64,000 bases of DNA from Spirometra erinaceieuropaei (GCA_902702965.1 CACRXP010000091.1:831408-895407), one strand, 5' to 3'. Positions 43,230 to 54,664 are shown, counted from the first letter of the stretch. The notes: generated by a model from the sequence alone, not told the origin. A program made the numbers and translations.

Positions 43230-46200
43230 TCGGTCATCACCGCGTCTGTACGAGAGCGAAGAAGCGCCCACTGAAGCCAGTGTGTTCCATAACGTGATCG
43301 GTGAGCAGACCTTTATTGTCAGCAATTAGAATGTTTATTTCAAAGACATGTCGTTAAATGCCCAGAACTTATCAATGGAAATGGCGTCATTCTGTTGTAT
43401 ACCAACGAGAATGTATTCGGTCAGAAACAACCAGAAAGGAGTCCGAAATCTAGGGTAAGATCTTTCCCTTAATCTGCCCTTATACTTGGTTGTGCGCCAA
43501 CTGATTATCATTCGCGCAGATCTCTGCGACACTTCCTGGAGAGAAAAAGTTTCGAAACGTCTTAATGGTGAAACTGATTTCTCAAACTTCGTTACGTCAC
43601 AACAGACTTCCTCCTATAATGCGAAAATCGGAAATTTAGCTCCAGATTGAGGAAGAGTGGTTGATAACAATGACGACTATATAACTGGATAAAAAAGTAT
43701 TTCCCGATAGACATTGTCCTTTATTAAGAAAGCAACATTACTTTCCAGTATTTCGATCGTTTGCTGTCAATAGTTCGCAAATCGCGAAACGGGATATTAT
43801 TTGCCTTCGATTAAATTTATTACTTTTGCAGACCAAGGTTTCTTTAAACCTTCAATTCACCAGGGCGGTCGTTATAACCTTCTTGCTTTCCAGAGGCTAT
43901 GTCGAGGAATCCTTTTGACCAGGATGTGGTCCCATGGGGACGCCCTTCAGCCTCTGGAAATCCATATGATAGGGGCTTTCATGAAAACACACAAAATTCG
44001 GTACGGTAATAATATTACGTACTATTCATAGTCACTACATTAAATCAAGTATAGCCTTCCAGATTTATATTGAACCTGGTCTTATTCTTTCAAGTGGAGT
44101 GCAACCTTCTGTTTTGTTCAATATAGTAACTCAATCTCTCTCATTCTACATAACTTTTATGTATATGTACTGCCGTGATAGCCTTACAGCCGATTAAGGA
44201 CTGCACGTAATTGCACGGTAAACAGACCGTCAAAACCGAGCATTTGGGCTAGTGTATCGTTTTGGTTGCGTGTATACTTTGTGATGACCTGTTAGGACCT
44301 TGGTTAGGCAAACTGAGAGTGGGAGCGCTTACAAATGGCCATAATGCTCGTAAGTCTCAAGACGAATGGTTCACACTCTACATTTCTATGATTTTAAGTG
44401 GTCTAAGCTTCTACCTCGTTGAGAAGATCCAGTTAGCAAACATGAGCTTAATGTCTGCGTTCGGTCTTTTATTTTAACAGCCCCGGAAAACCTAAGTATT
44501 GTGTAGTTCCATGTGGCTGGTAAGTTTAGAACAGCGGCATTTAACTAACGACTGTAGCAGGCTCTTTACAAATAGGCAAACGAGGTGTAGGCTGTCTAGT
44601 GGAGAATTTGCCATAAGTCCTAGGCTACAGGCGACAACGGTAAAATCTCTCGCTATATATTGGTCGCCTGTTGAGTCTTCATCCTCTCTGTACCTCCGGT
44701 CCTCCTCGATGCATCTGACCTTTCCGGTGTACAATCCAGCCAATTTACAGCGTTAGCACTCTTCGTAAGCGTTTCCTTTCTTAACTTGTTAAATTAAAAT
44801 CCGGACGGGTACATCACAAAATGCACATACAACGCGGACATATGCACGTCAGCGTGGTTCGGCACACTGGAGCCTGGCTTCCTGCAAGATCTGACACATC
44901 CATTGAAATTAGAGCTTGACGAGATGATCCTTTCGTCTTTGCAGGAACCGGAGTATAGCGTACCTTTGCATAATGAATCGAAATGCATATTAAAGAACTT
45001 ACGATGCCTGTGAACGTCATCGATTACATTTCGGTACATTTTTTCCAAGATTCCTACTCATTTGTCTTCTCAATGTCTTTGCGACCCCTGATGAACAAAT
45101 GCAAAGACGTCATCCATATGTTAAACTGTTAGGAAAATTTACAGCAGTATATCGAGATAGTACGACCGTTCACCAAACTCAAACAGCAGTGACTCCTAGT
45201 GGCAACGCGCTTAAAATCAGTAACCAGTGATTTTCGGTGTGGCGTCATCACGTTCACGAATGACACTTGAATATGCACTTGTCGCGTCCTGTGGAGGACA
45301 TCGACTCGCTATCGGTTGTTATTGGACAACAGGCTTTCTTTTTGTGGTCACATGCGTTTACTGTGCCGTCTTACCCAAAGAAAAATTGTATGGGTCTCAA
45401 ATACCAATGATGTGGGCATTATTTCTTAATCACCTGAGAAATAACTTCCGATTCAAATATCGACTATCAGAAACAAATTGGTTTATTAGAGTACACTTAC
45501 GAGGATCTGGTACTTCCTGTTCACCCCAGAAATCGAGACCCATCACGTTGCAAGTGTGGATGGAGTTTAGCCATCCTACAGTAGAACGTCTCAAATCAAG
45601 TACGAGACACAGTTCTGTTCGTCACACGCCGTAATGTGTTTGGCGATGAAAACTGTCTCGACAACCAGTTTTTTATTGCGTTCCCCTTACCCATGTCCGG
45701 AGAAAATAACTCAGCATCGGTTAAGTCTACCGATTGTTCCGTGTCGGGAACATATAGGACTATAGCTAAAGAGTCCTTCAGTCTTTATGACAGTTTTCGG
45801 TGTTTTCAACAGGCATCTTCTGCTTTAGAATGCATCACGTCAGAAGAATAGCAGGTTTCGCCGATACAACTTATGCCTGTCACAAAAATTGAAATTGTAG
45901 ATCAGGTTGCCTTTATGCTGCCAATTTATGGTGTCAGCATGTTGGAAGGTTTGCGGGACACTTGTACACCAATCCCGTCCAAGATTCTTCATATGATGTC
46001 ACTGGAATATGGCAATTACGGAATTGAGGTCGGTGTCGGGTGACTGGCTTTTGTTCGCTTTATCCGAAATGTGTTCAGGCTAGGTTCTTTTCCGCTGTCC
46101 TTGGCTCTTGCGCATCGAGATTGCGGCAGCCTCGCGGCCCTTTTATTGCCTTCCAGATAGTTAGGACTAAAATCTGTCTTCAAGAGATACTCCGACTGTT

Positions 46201-46520
46201 TGACTTCTACAGAACAGTACTGCTGTACACCTTTGACTTTTCACATTGTTATTATAAAATTTGTCGAGATTGTCTTTTATGTTATGGGAAACTATGTCGG
46301 GGCTTGTCGCTAAAATGCACTGCGTCAGACCGACGCAGAAATCATTCATTACATTCACTTTTTACAGTTTTACTCAATTTGAAAACGCGCACTCTCCCTC
46401 TGCCCAACCTCCACATATTTGTTTTAAGTCGTAAATTACCCCAATTTCTGCCACTATGGTTTCCGTAGAGTCAATTTCCTCGCAACTGCGCTTGTCGTTT
46501 AAGTGTCTTATTGATTTTAG
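43230..46520. other. No gene recognised upstream of the SNAP29 exons
   Basis: Short frames on both strands without known motifs, the longest being 135 codons at 45,227-45,634. A 12-bp inverted repeat TTTCCAGAGGCT / AGCCTCTGGAAA brackets about 43,889-43,960. The 5' exon of the SNARE gene may lie here but cannot be identified. Confidence 0.4.
46511..46520 (+). promoter_or_regulatory. Splice acceptor directly before the SNAP29 ATG
   Basis: TTGATTTTAG ends exactly at the base before ATG 46,521. It could be the acceptor for a missing upstream exon or for a trans-spliced leader, which flatworms use. The ATG is internal in the first case and the true start in the second. Confidence 0.55.
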
Positions 46521-49500
46521 ATGTCCATTAATTCGCCACAATCCAGAGCCCTTGCAAGCCAGCAGCGGGCACTTGCAAGTATAGCCAACTCGGAACGCGT
46601 TGGTTTGGGCACTCTGGATGAACTCAATGAGCAGGGCGAAAAGTTATCTCGCACTGAGGCTCGCATCAAGGAAATTAATGAACTTCAGAAGCAGAGTCAA
46701 CAACAAATTAACAGCCTTAGCAGTTTTTTTGGTGGATTCAAAAATTTGTTCTCGAAGAAGTAAGTCTCTGTTGTCGCCCATCTTCCTCTCTATCCTTGAC
46801 TTGCGCACACATGCTACTTTCCTGCATAAAGTTTTCTGAAAAATAATCTGGTCTGAAAGCAAAATTATTAGTTCCCATTCATTGATATTTTGACAGATTT
46901 TGAATAATTCATACTGACCCAACTGTGAAAAACTCGGCGCCTCGGTGGGATTCGAACCCACGCAGTAAGGGGAAGGCTTTAGTACAGCCAACGCTCTAAT
47001 CACTCGAGCTACGAGGCCCCGCCGGACGACGCGAGTTTAATCACATTTGGGTCAAGTTACCCGCCCAACCTACTGCAACGTCTGGAATCTACCAAATCTG
47101 ATACAGCAAGCAGGATTTCCGAAGTAATTCACCTAGAATCCACCAGATGACGCGCACGCGTGACAACGCCGTTTGCAGCGTTTGTATCTAGGGTGCCTAC
47201 TTCTGCCTAGTGCATATCTTTCTTCCATACCGCCTTTAAATTTCCGAGTCGAATCGCCTTTCAACGACTTTGTTGGCCCGACCCCTCAGTCATAGGCCCT
47301 CGTAGAAGGTGTCACTCGGCTTAGGTGTTTATCTGTTCCACTTCTCAAAAGCCCTTTATGTTTGTTCTAGGGGTATCTCTGACTAGAAAAAGAAGAAGAT
47401 GCGATCACTGGAACAAGAAATTTATTGACCTGACGTTTCGGATTCTCACTCGAACCCATCATCAGAGACGTGTCTAGTGATGGGTTCGAGTGGAATCCGA
47501 AACGTCAGGCCAATAAATTTCATGTTCCAGTGATCGCATCTTCTTCTTCTTCTGAACTGCTTCCTGGAACTCGCCTGTTCGCTTCTATCAGCATACCTCT
47601 GACTATTCTCGGTAATTCGTTCGTGCTGTACGATGAGCGTCACCACTCAAGCAGAACAGTAATACCTTACGCGTGGGGGAAGACATGCATCGCGTCGGTT
47701 TCGCTCCCCTCTCTCGTTCACATCATGCTCTGCCAACAAGACCCGATGAGGACAAATAGATACGTGTTTGGGCGCCGCAGTTGACTCAGCATTCGTCTCT
47801 GTCTCTGTTTCATCTCAAATGTTTGGTTGCTCTCCTCCACTTAGCCAAACTTCGTGCATTCAAACCTCCTGTTTGCATCGTATCCGACCATACCGCCAAT
47901 TGGCAACTTTCCAAGAGCCATAAATGCCTAAAAGCGCGTCCGTGAGCTTACAATGAGGAAGGCGGGCAGAGACGCGATCTGGCTGCGGATGAAATCAGGT
48001 GACACTGACTAGGCGCTTCGCCCCGCTCCCTCATCTTTCCCGCATGTGTTTGTCTTTCAACCGACATGAATTGGAATCCACTTTAAATCATTCTAATGAC
48101 AGCACACTGGCGTCCATCCGAGCCTGACGCCACTCTGTCCCTGTCACAAGATACGGAATACGATATTCGCTAAGACCTATGCGTCCTGACCTTCACTAGT
48201 GAGTCAGGTGTCGGATATTGCACCTGCTTTTCTTCAGCATAACAGAGCATCCGTGTTGCTGGCCGGAACGTGCGCACTCACAGAAACATAGGCATACAAT
48301 TACTGGCGATGCGTACTCTTTATTTTCACGGTGGTAATATTGAGTCGGACGTTGTCTGCGTTACACGGTATTCCTACCCTCTCAAGCGAGGCACTCACAT
48401 CACGAAAACCTGTCTTACACATCCCCATACGCTGCTGAAAAGTGCAACCACCATATGTGTAGCCAGACTGCCTACAGGAATTTGCGTCCTCTATTTCTTC
48501 GACGACATCAAAGTATTTTAGAGTGCTGAGACGCGCTGCCTGACAAGTCCATCATTTCACTGGGTCAGAACGCAGTCCAGCTATCTCTATCGTCTAGAAG
48601 ACTAAACTGTACCACCACCCTGATTCAAGCAAGTGTCATAATGGTTTGAGCGACCGAAATCCCATAGAACTCGTCTTTTCTTCTCAAAAAACACTCGAGA
48701 ATATCAGAGTCCCAGTCATCAGGCCGGATGTCATCTGCCTATGCACGCCCGGCTACATGTAACCAAGACGTCGAAGAGTAGACGCAAGACTCGGACTTCG
48801 GCACGGTTGCGGTCCTCCCAGATCTGCTTCACGGTCTCAGCATCGAATCAGCAATCTCATCCATGGGGGGGGGGGGTCATGAATCACTTCATTGACTTGA
48901 GAATTGTAAAATTCCGCTGTAAAGAAGGAAGAGTGGGATGGTGCGTTTGTCATCGAAGTTAACAAGGCACTCCAAGTGGTCACGCCAATATTTGGCCTTG
49001 GTCCTCTTGTCAGCAATAAAGCTACCATTAGCATCGCAAACAGAGGCACTGAGGGCGGAAAACCCACCAATAACTGGGCGGACGTCTAAGGCCTGACTCA
49101 TGATGATCGCTACTTCGACCCAACCGTTCATGCTCTCTTCTCTAACTAATAATAATAATAATAATTTTTTATTAAAGATCCATCGGGGTCCCATCAAAGC
49201 AAGTAAAAATAAATTTACATGCGAATTTCAGACGAGGTAGGCGGAATCTGTACAAAGTGCGATTCATAGTTTCTGAATTTGTAGTCCGTTAAGCAAAATG
49301 ACGAGCGAATGGTGAAAGAAAACTCCACTCAAGAATTAAAAATGATTGGATTAATTTTACTGGAGAAAAAAACTGTCGCTCAGGAAACGACAAAAGTGCG
49401 GGCAGGAATGACCTCCGTGTGGCGGCGTATAACGGATTAAAATCGGACATCGTCAGAGCAGAAATGAATGTCAGCCTTGAGGGGTACGTATGCGGGTCGG

Positions 49501-52500
49501 ACAGGACTGGTCTGCATGTGTTATTGTATACGGGATTCAGAACTGACATCGTCAGGGCAGGATTGATATGCCGGATGAGACTATTCGCGTCAAAGAGGCC
49601 AGACGAGAGGAACCCAGACGCGATCGGCCACAGTACGCTTCGAGCCCAGCCGAGGAGTGGGAAAGGGAGGTACGACCGAACTACTAGTAGACGGTGAATA
49701 CTGAGGGTTCTGCCGTGAGCGTCGACAAACCGCATGAGGTCGAAATGCGGGAGATGGCATCAAGAACCGCGAAAATCGTCGCAATAGGGGAGGAGTGATT
49801 GCAGTGGATTTATAAACCAATTCAAAACGGGTTTCTAATGACATAATTGAGGGTTACCACTTGATCTACCATTAAATCCCAGGAGAACCCTTCTCGAAGT
49901 CAAAAAGCTGAGTGTTCGGGAATTAAGACCGTTAACAGTGCCTTTATGCCTTCCGGTGTAAGATGTTTGCGTAATTTCGACTTGAATACCAGTAACTTAG
50001 GCGATGACCTAATTTCAGGCGGAAGATTATTCCAAAGGAAGGCATATTTGGAAGCAAAGAAGAAGGAGTGCTTAGATGTAGTGCAAAGAGGCGGCGGAAT
50101 CACCATGGAGGAGTTGCGCGTGGCCTAAGACCGATCTCTCGGAGTGAGAGTGTCAATGAGCGGAAGAATGGAGTTAGAGTTGATGCGAAAAAGGAAGCAA
50201 AGGTCAGCTTCGAGTCTTCTAACCAACAAAAACTTGATGTTCGCCAACTGACATCTCTGAGTAAAAGAAGCACCGGATGCGACTTGAGAGAACAGTTTCC
50301 GGGTGAAAACCCTCTGAACATTTTCGATTTTATTACGATCACAGGCGTTCATTAAACCAAAGAAAGGACAGCAGTATTCGAGGACTGGAAGAACAAACAT
50401 TTGATAAAGTCTTAACTTCATTTCCGGAAGGAAAAAATTATGCGATATGAATCCACATATCTGCGAAGTTGACAGGAATAATCCTTACTGAGGGAGCCGG
50501 CTGGGTTGTCTGGGCTGCGGAGTTCTTAAGTTAATTCGGTCATTGCGAGGCTGTTGGTTGAATATTTTCTACTGTTTCATAGGCAGTGCCCTTCAATGAT
50601 GCAGACCGACCGTTGCCTCCGTCGATTTGGCCTGCATAAGGAGGCCGGTCACCGACATCCCAACCAACGTCTGACACAAGGCATTTCGGTTGAGCGAAAC
50701 AAAACGTGTCCTTACTCGGAGACGCTGCTGGTCGCGACACCACTTATCAGTCTGCAGGCAGGCACTTATCAACCCTTGAGCGAACTAGAGTGCTGTCAGA
50801 CTAAGTAGCTGCATGACGGTCAGCAGATGTTTGCGATGATGCTGATAGCACGTGCTGGCGACAAACAGCTGGTCTTGGTCAGCAAACCTCACCAACCCTT
50901 TGCCACTGTCGCACTGAGGACCAGAGTAACTGATTCAGTGGTTGTTTGAAAATCCGTTTGACCACAGTCCGGGCATTCCAGCCATTGGCAGGCATTGACC
51001 AACCCAGCTGAGAGAACTTTCCAACCAGGTCTCACTGCTGTAGGTGAGGCGCGTTTTCACCGCGCTGGTCCGCGATCGGCGTTGGTTAGTAAAGCGACCT
51101 TCCACTCGTACGCACGCTAGCCTGTTATTGACAGACTTCCCCACAAATACATGCCTCGCCTGTCCCGAGAGGGCGATCGCCACGTCGTGTCTATCACAGG
51201 AGTCACTTCGGCCATTGTGGTGGCCGCAGCGAAAGAGTTTATTTATACATTTTTTCAAGAATGGGTCTTCGACTCGTACGTCGACAAGCTACAGACAGCC
51301 ACGATTTCTTCATGAAACTCGTGTTACTGGGCAGTGGATATGATGAGGGTCAAAGGGCTTTCTCAAATTCCGGTTTTTACTTCCTACGAGGTGTTCTCGA
51401 AGGACTAATACTTTCATTACGCCCACAAGAGCTGCGGAGCGCGCCTGTTCTTGCAAAAGACACAGTTGCATAGACTGCCAAAGTATACTTGAATCGTGTC
51501 TTTCTTACATAATTCCGCGCCCCCTAGACCGTTTCATATCACTGTCGCGCATTACCTTCCATGTCACACCGAGTTTAAACAGATTAAATACTCTTCATAC
51601 TTTAAGCGCTCTTAGTCGTCGTCCAGGTACGCTATCCTGTGCCCTGCTCGTGTGATATTTCATGACCTGTGCAAACTTCAAAATTTTTTTTCCTATGGCT
51701 CTTCAGACAGTCGGAATCAATCCCAAAATCCCCTCCCCCCTCTCGGACTGATTCTAATTTGAGCAGCATCGTACCACCCCCAATACAGCCTGATTTCCGG
51801 CGATCATCCGACTTCGCATCTCGGTCCTATTCACAGGTGAGTTGTCAATCCCTTGTGCATGTAGATGATAACATGTTTGCCTGTTTAACCAATAGGAATC
51901 TTTTTTAGCTTTGTTATAAATTGGATCTTTTTCCGCAGATTGGACAGCATCCTTCTTCCAAAAGCTTGAAATTACAGCCACCTTCAGGCTGTTTTGGTTC
52001 TTCACGTTCTTAAAGTGCACCTCCCACCTGGTGTAGAGGAATTAAGTCAGCAGTGTAGGTATTCAGAGATACTATCTCTTACAATCAACTGTGATTCGGT
52101 GTAATTCTTCTGTACGGTCTTGAATAGTGGGCTGTGCGCATGGATACGAGGACTAGCGAATACGGCAAGCCTTTAACACTTTTGAGATACGCCAACTCTG
52201 TTTCGAATGTGACCGCCCACCCTCGTTGCGACAACTTCGCGAGCATACCCCGAGGCCATCCAAGGCAGAGGCGGCTATGATGGTTGGGTGCACTTTGCGT
52301 CACCCGCTCTGCGAGTTCGCTGTTGACGCCCCAAGTCCAACGCCGCCACACTAGTGAAGGCGACTAGAAAAGTGTCCGCCCAAAACCTGGCTTGACACAA
52401 TTTCTTAAGACATGGAGTCAGTCCCCCGACCTATAATATTTGGTCTTCACCACTGGAGAAATGAATTAGTAGGGTTCTCCGAGTCCGTCAGTACTGATAA

Positions 52501-54664
52501 TTGCGCCTGGTTAAGTACTGTCTGCAGCGTAACTGGGACCACTTAGATCGGGCCTAACAACATCATTAACAACTATAGACAGTTATTGGTGGACAGTGTA
52601 TTGGCCATCTACTTGACGTCTGCCATCTGGACGAAATCTTTTTTCCGTTTGCAGAGTCAAACTCACCTTTCGCGGCATTTATTGCGTCGTTTCTGTGGCA
52701 AGAGATTGTGTCTTTGACGAATTCCCCAGTACGTACAAGATTTATATAGGGGCTCATATTTGCTTCTGCCAGCCTTCTGTCATTTTTAGCGTCGTGCGCC
52801 GGTTTAAATGGTGTGTGCGGACATTCCAGCGATCTCTGAGACGCAATTACGTCTAAAGACTAGTCCTGTCAGCACTGACCAGGGCTCATATCGCTTTATA
52901 AGCTGTTGCTTCTGGATATGCAATGAGATTTCTGCTGGTCGTGGCCAGAGGATGCCTACCTTACTGGAGCCGCTCCCCGGTAGAACGGCGTCTGGTAGTC
53001 TCAGTAGTGAAGGACTTTTCATCCGACGGGAAGATGGGGTGCCCGGTAGTTTACCTGCTGGCTATCCGGCGCTTCCACAGGTGGCGGATAGTGGGACTAT
53101 CTTCATTTAAGGTTAGCTGCGAACTAAACAGACCCCGGTCTGACGAATAAGCAGTCGCGGGCCAGCAGCTACATTGTTACTAGGGTGCGATGGGCTGCGG
53201 TCTGGCACTCTGACAGCCGCAAAACCCAATGACGGCATTGTGACATGGCGACCGTAAACCGCCATTAAATAAGTTTGCTTGCCACCGCTGTCTTGTGGTT
53301 AGGCTTTGAAGCCAAAGCGCTAGAGGAGACAACCTCGAACAAACAACCCCAGCGGCCGTTGGGGATCCGCCCGTATTCGAAATTCCCAAGAAACCTCACG
53401 AGATATGTCCGATCACAGTATTACGACCCATGCTACGGCGTCCACGGGAACCGACGCTCTCCGCAACCCTGGTCCGGTGGTGCGGACGAATAGTATGCGA
53501 GCTGGACTACTCAATCGGGGACGGACTCTCGGTATTGGATGCTGGAATGTGCGAATGTTCCTGGACCCCGGTACCCAAAGTCTGACCGCACGCAGCCCTG
53601 ATCAGTACAACGTGCATGTTTGCCGCGGATCTTCACGCGTGGAGAGGTACAGTTCGTGACATCATCGAGGCCGGCTAGATCAGGCATGATCGCAGCCGTC
53701 TCAAGTACAAGTACTATGGTAATCCTCTTTTTTGAGACATACCAGAGCACAAAACAACGTGGTTCCGACATAAATTAAGTGCAGGCACGAATTCCAATGA
53801 ATACATAATTTATTAGGGAGGAAATGCCGACAAAGACGAGCGAGAGTGATATAGCAATTTCCGACCAATTAGCCGTCGTCAGCCAGCCATACCCAACCCT
53901 AGGTATGGATGACCTGGGAGTCGAACCCGAACTCCTTATTCATAGTCCTGCGCTCCACTGTTGACCCAGGGGCCGGTTGCGATCGCAAGCAACAACTATC
54001 GTGGGAAGAGCGTTCACGAAAAGGGGTTATGGGACGTGCTCGTCCTCTTGCACCCTGGTGCTCAATCTAGGGCATGTAACCCGATCGGTGAACGCCCATT
54101 CCCGCGATAGGATTTGGCAATGTCAGAAAATTTCATGACGCCTCTTTGGTTGCCACTTGTCGCTGCACAGGACGGACAAGTATTCAGTTGACTGAAACCT
54201 ACCCGAATGCGCCCCTGGCCAGACCCCTATCCCACACCCGCTACTCACTTCACTGCCTCCTACCCGACAGCCATGACGGCCTCAGAAGTGGTGGTCGGAG
54301 TCAGCCAGTAATGATCCTTAGAGGCGATTGTCTTACCTCCTCCACCGCACTGTCAGAACTTGAATTTTAGCTGTGTCGTCTTGCTCCACTGAGCAGTCAC
54401 CTTCCCCTCCCCTCACCCCTGATCTCTTTCCAGCCAACAATGACCGCGCCCTCCCAGGCCGACGCCGAGTTTGACAATAATCTGTCACAAATGGCTGTCG
54501 GCATGGCTCGCCTTAAGGAACTCGCCTCCACCATGAATACGGAACTGAAGGCGCAGAACGAGCAACTGGACAGACTGCAGCCAGCCATCGATCGTGTGAG
54601 CACCACTACCGTGGAACAGAACCGTCAGATGAACAAGCTGCTCGGTCGGAAGGCCCCCAGCTAG
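46521..54664 (+). CDS. SNAP29: SNAP29-like Qbc-SNARE, three visible exons
   Basis: Exons 46,521-46,759, 51,707-51,836 and 54,434-54,664 join in frame (phases 2 and 0) to 199 codons ending at TAG 54,662. Splice sites are textbook: donors GTAAGT (46,760) and GTGAGT (51,837); acceptors TTCAG (51,706) and TTTCCAG (54,433). Exon 1 codes the Qb SNARE helix (RALASIANSERVGLGTLDEL, NEQGEKLSRTEARIKEI) with its zero-layer Gln about residue 38, then SFFGGFKNLFSK as in SNAP29. Exon 2 codes a Ser/Pro linker with no cysteines, unlike palmitoylated SNAP25. Exon 3 codes the Qc helix (LSQMAVGMARLKELASTM, ELKAQNEQLDRL) with Gln about residue 164. The protein would drive membrane fusion in trafficking or autophagy. 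An N-terminal NPF-type segment is not seen, so an upstream exon is possible. Confidence 0.85.
46939..47017 (-). tRNA. tRNA-Ser-like gene or pseudogene, antisense in intron 1
   Basis: The minus strand folds as a tRNA. The acceptor arm is GCCTCG/CGAGGC, the D arm GCTC/GAGC, the anticodon stem GGCT/AGCC with loop GTACTAA (anticodon ACT, reading AGT Ser), followed by a long variable arm and a perfect T arm GTGGG-TTCGAAT-CCCAC. The A-box region CGAGTGATTAGAGC resembles serine tRNAs. TTTTT follows nine bases behind the acceptor arm, as expected for a pol III terminator. The anticodon stem has only four pairs and the acceptor six, so this may be a decayed gene or a SINE head. Confidence 0.5.
47389..47550. 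repeat. Palindrome of about 79-bp arms with ribozyme-like cores on both strands
   Basis: The left arm (47,389-47,467) and right arm (47,472-47,550) are inverted copies with a few mismatches. Blocks are GAAGAAGATGCGATCACTGG, AATTTATTGACCTGACGTTT and CACTCGAACCCATCATCAG. On the minus strand the left arm carries CTGATGA (47,465-47,459), a six-base stem GGGTTC/GAATCC, then GAAAC (47,439-47,435). On the plus strand the right arm has CTAGTGA, the same stem, and GAAAC (47,499-47,503). The tail AATAAATTTC.TGTTCCAGTG corresponds to that behind the PLE at 28.8 kb. This looks like two PLE terminal pieces joined head to head. Confidence 0.75.
47560..48475. other. Intron sequence, nothing recognised
   Basis: Part of SNAP29 intron 1. 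The only notable frame (47,470-47,784) begins within the palindrome and is chance. Confidence 0.45.
48480..51260 (-). mobile_element. RTE-like LINE split by a family A insertion
   Basis: Two minus-strand blocks of one element flank the family A copy. Block 1 (51,260-50,490) is endonuclease: HDVAIALSGQARHVFVGKSV, NNRLACVRVEGRF, then CDSGKGLVRFADQDQLFVAS and HHRKHLLT, the EN order of flatworm RTE-like elements. Block 2 (49,140-48,480) is the EN-RT linker and RT start: SVCDANGSFIADKRTKAKYW, RDHLECLVNFDDKRT, and later DDIRPDDWDSDILE and YGISVAQT. Both blocks have many stops and frame changes. A run of 12 G lies at 48,865-48,876. The element is old. Its order and spacing fit one interrupted copy better than two independent ones. 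Confidence 0.68.
49147..50475 (-). mobile_element. LINE family A, 5'-truncated copy in SNAP29 intron 1
   Basis: The minus strand starts in the RT thumb (KLRLYQMFVLPVLEYCCPFF, GLMNACDRNKIENVQRVFT, 50,421-50,125) and goes through frames ending near 49,900 (ASKYAFLWNNLPPEIRSS, SKLRKHLTPEGIKALL) into the family 3' UTR. The 3' end keeps GACCC-CGAT-GGATC (one stem mismatch) and TTTAATAAAAAATT, with an ATT repeat tail (49,147-49,164 on plus as AAT units). The C-terminal thumb is more intact than in the other copies, but EN and palm are missing. It interrupts an RTE-like element. Confidence 0.85.
51265..51706. other. Intron sequence before exon 2
   Basis: Nothing recognised apart from the pyrimidine tract TTTTTTTTCCTATGGCTC leading to the acceptor of exon 2. 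Confidence 0.45.
51837..52199. other. Intron 2 sequence, nothing recognised
   Basis: No motif or repeat identified in the first part of intron 2. Confidence 0.4.
52200..52555 (+). pseudogene. RTE-like LINE 3' end, strongly decayed
   Basis: Scattered but ordered matches to the tail of the copy at 32.6-32.9 kb: PPKTWLDTISXDMESV where the other copy has QFKTWLDTVRQDMEVV, IFGLHHWRNEL where it has VFGLRRWRREW, and AWLSTV where it has AWRGTV. CTTAGATCGGGCCTAACA follows the lost stop codon. Several stops and deletions are present. It lies in SNAP29 intron 2, in the same orientation as the gene. Confidence 0.65.
52556..53160. other. Intron 2 sequence, nothing recognised
   Basis: Frames of up to 100 codons (52,808-53,110) without a known domain. 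They may be the 5' part of the element that follows. Confidence 0.4.
53165..53715 (+). mobile_element. Internally deleted RTE-like LINE (5' and 3' ends joined)
   Basis: The 5' part (53,165 to about 53,620) holds the leader and the first codons of the endonuclease frame: MRAGLLNRGRTLGIGCWNVR and FLDPGTQSLTARS, the known N-terminal order of flatworm RTE-like EN. At about 53,621 it jumps into the last 90 bases of the element: GCGGATCTTCACGCGTGGAG, GTACAGTTCGTGACATCATC, the terminal stop TAG and TCAAGTACAAGTAC. That end matches 32,850-32,940 almost base for base. EN core, RT and most of the tail (over 2 kb in a full element) are missing. It could be a non-autonomous derivative or a simple deletion. 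No sister copy is present here to decide. Confidence 0.78.
53770..53975 (-). mobile_element. tRNA-headed SINE, copy 2
   Basis: The minus strand has a tRNA-like head (53,975-53,911). It has acceptor-like CCTGGG/CCCAGG, GTCAACAGTGGAGCGCAGG in A-box position and GGTTCGACTCCC as a good B box. Behind it stands the body shared with copy 1 (GGTATGGCTGGCTGACGACG, GCTAATTGGTC) and then a region with CTCGCTCGTCTTTGTCGGC. It lies just behind the internally deleted RTE-like copy in SNAP29 intron 2. Some SINEs borrow the 3' end of a LINE; no such sharing is obvious here. Confidence 0.7.
53976..54433. other. Intron 2 end
   Basis: No repeat recognised. It ends with the pyrimidine-rich CCTTCCCCTCCCCTCACCCC and the acceptor TTTCCAG. 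Confidence 0.45.

Noticed and set aside
45227..45634. 135-codon plus-strand frame and an opposite-strand exon-like stretch ending in CTC|GTAAGTG near 45,505
   Set aside because: The donor-like site is good, but the peptide matches nothing I know and no partner exon was found.
45634..45851. Candidate N-terminal exon of SNAP29 (FGDENCLDN resembles the acidic NPFDDD segment)
   Set aside because: Similarity is only a few residues, and no donor site in the right phase follows.
48865..48876. G12 run, and C12 run at 60,600-60,611
   Set aside because: Simple homopolymers; no partner structure links them.
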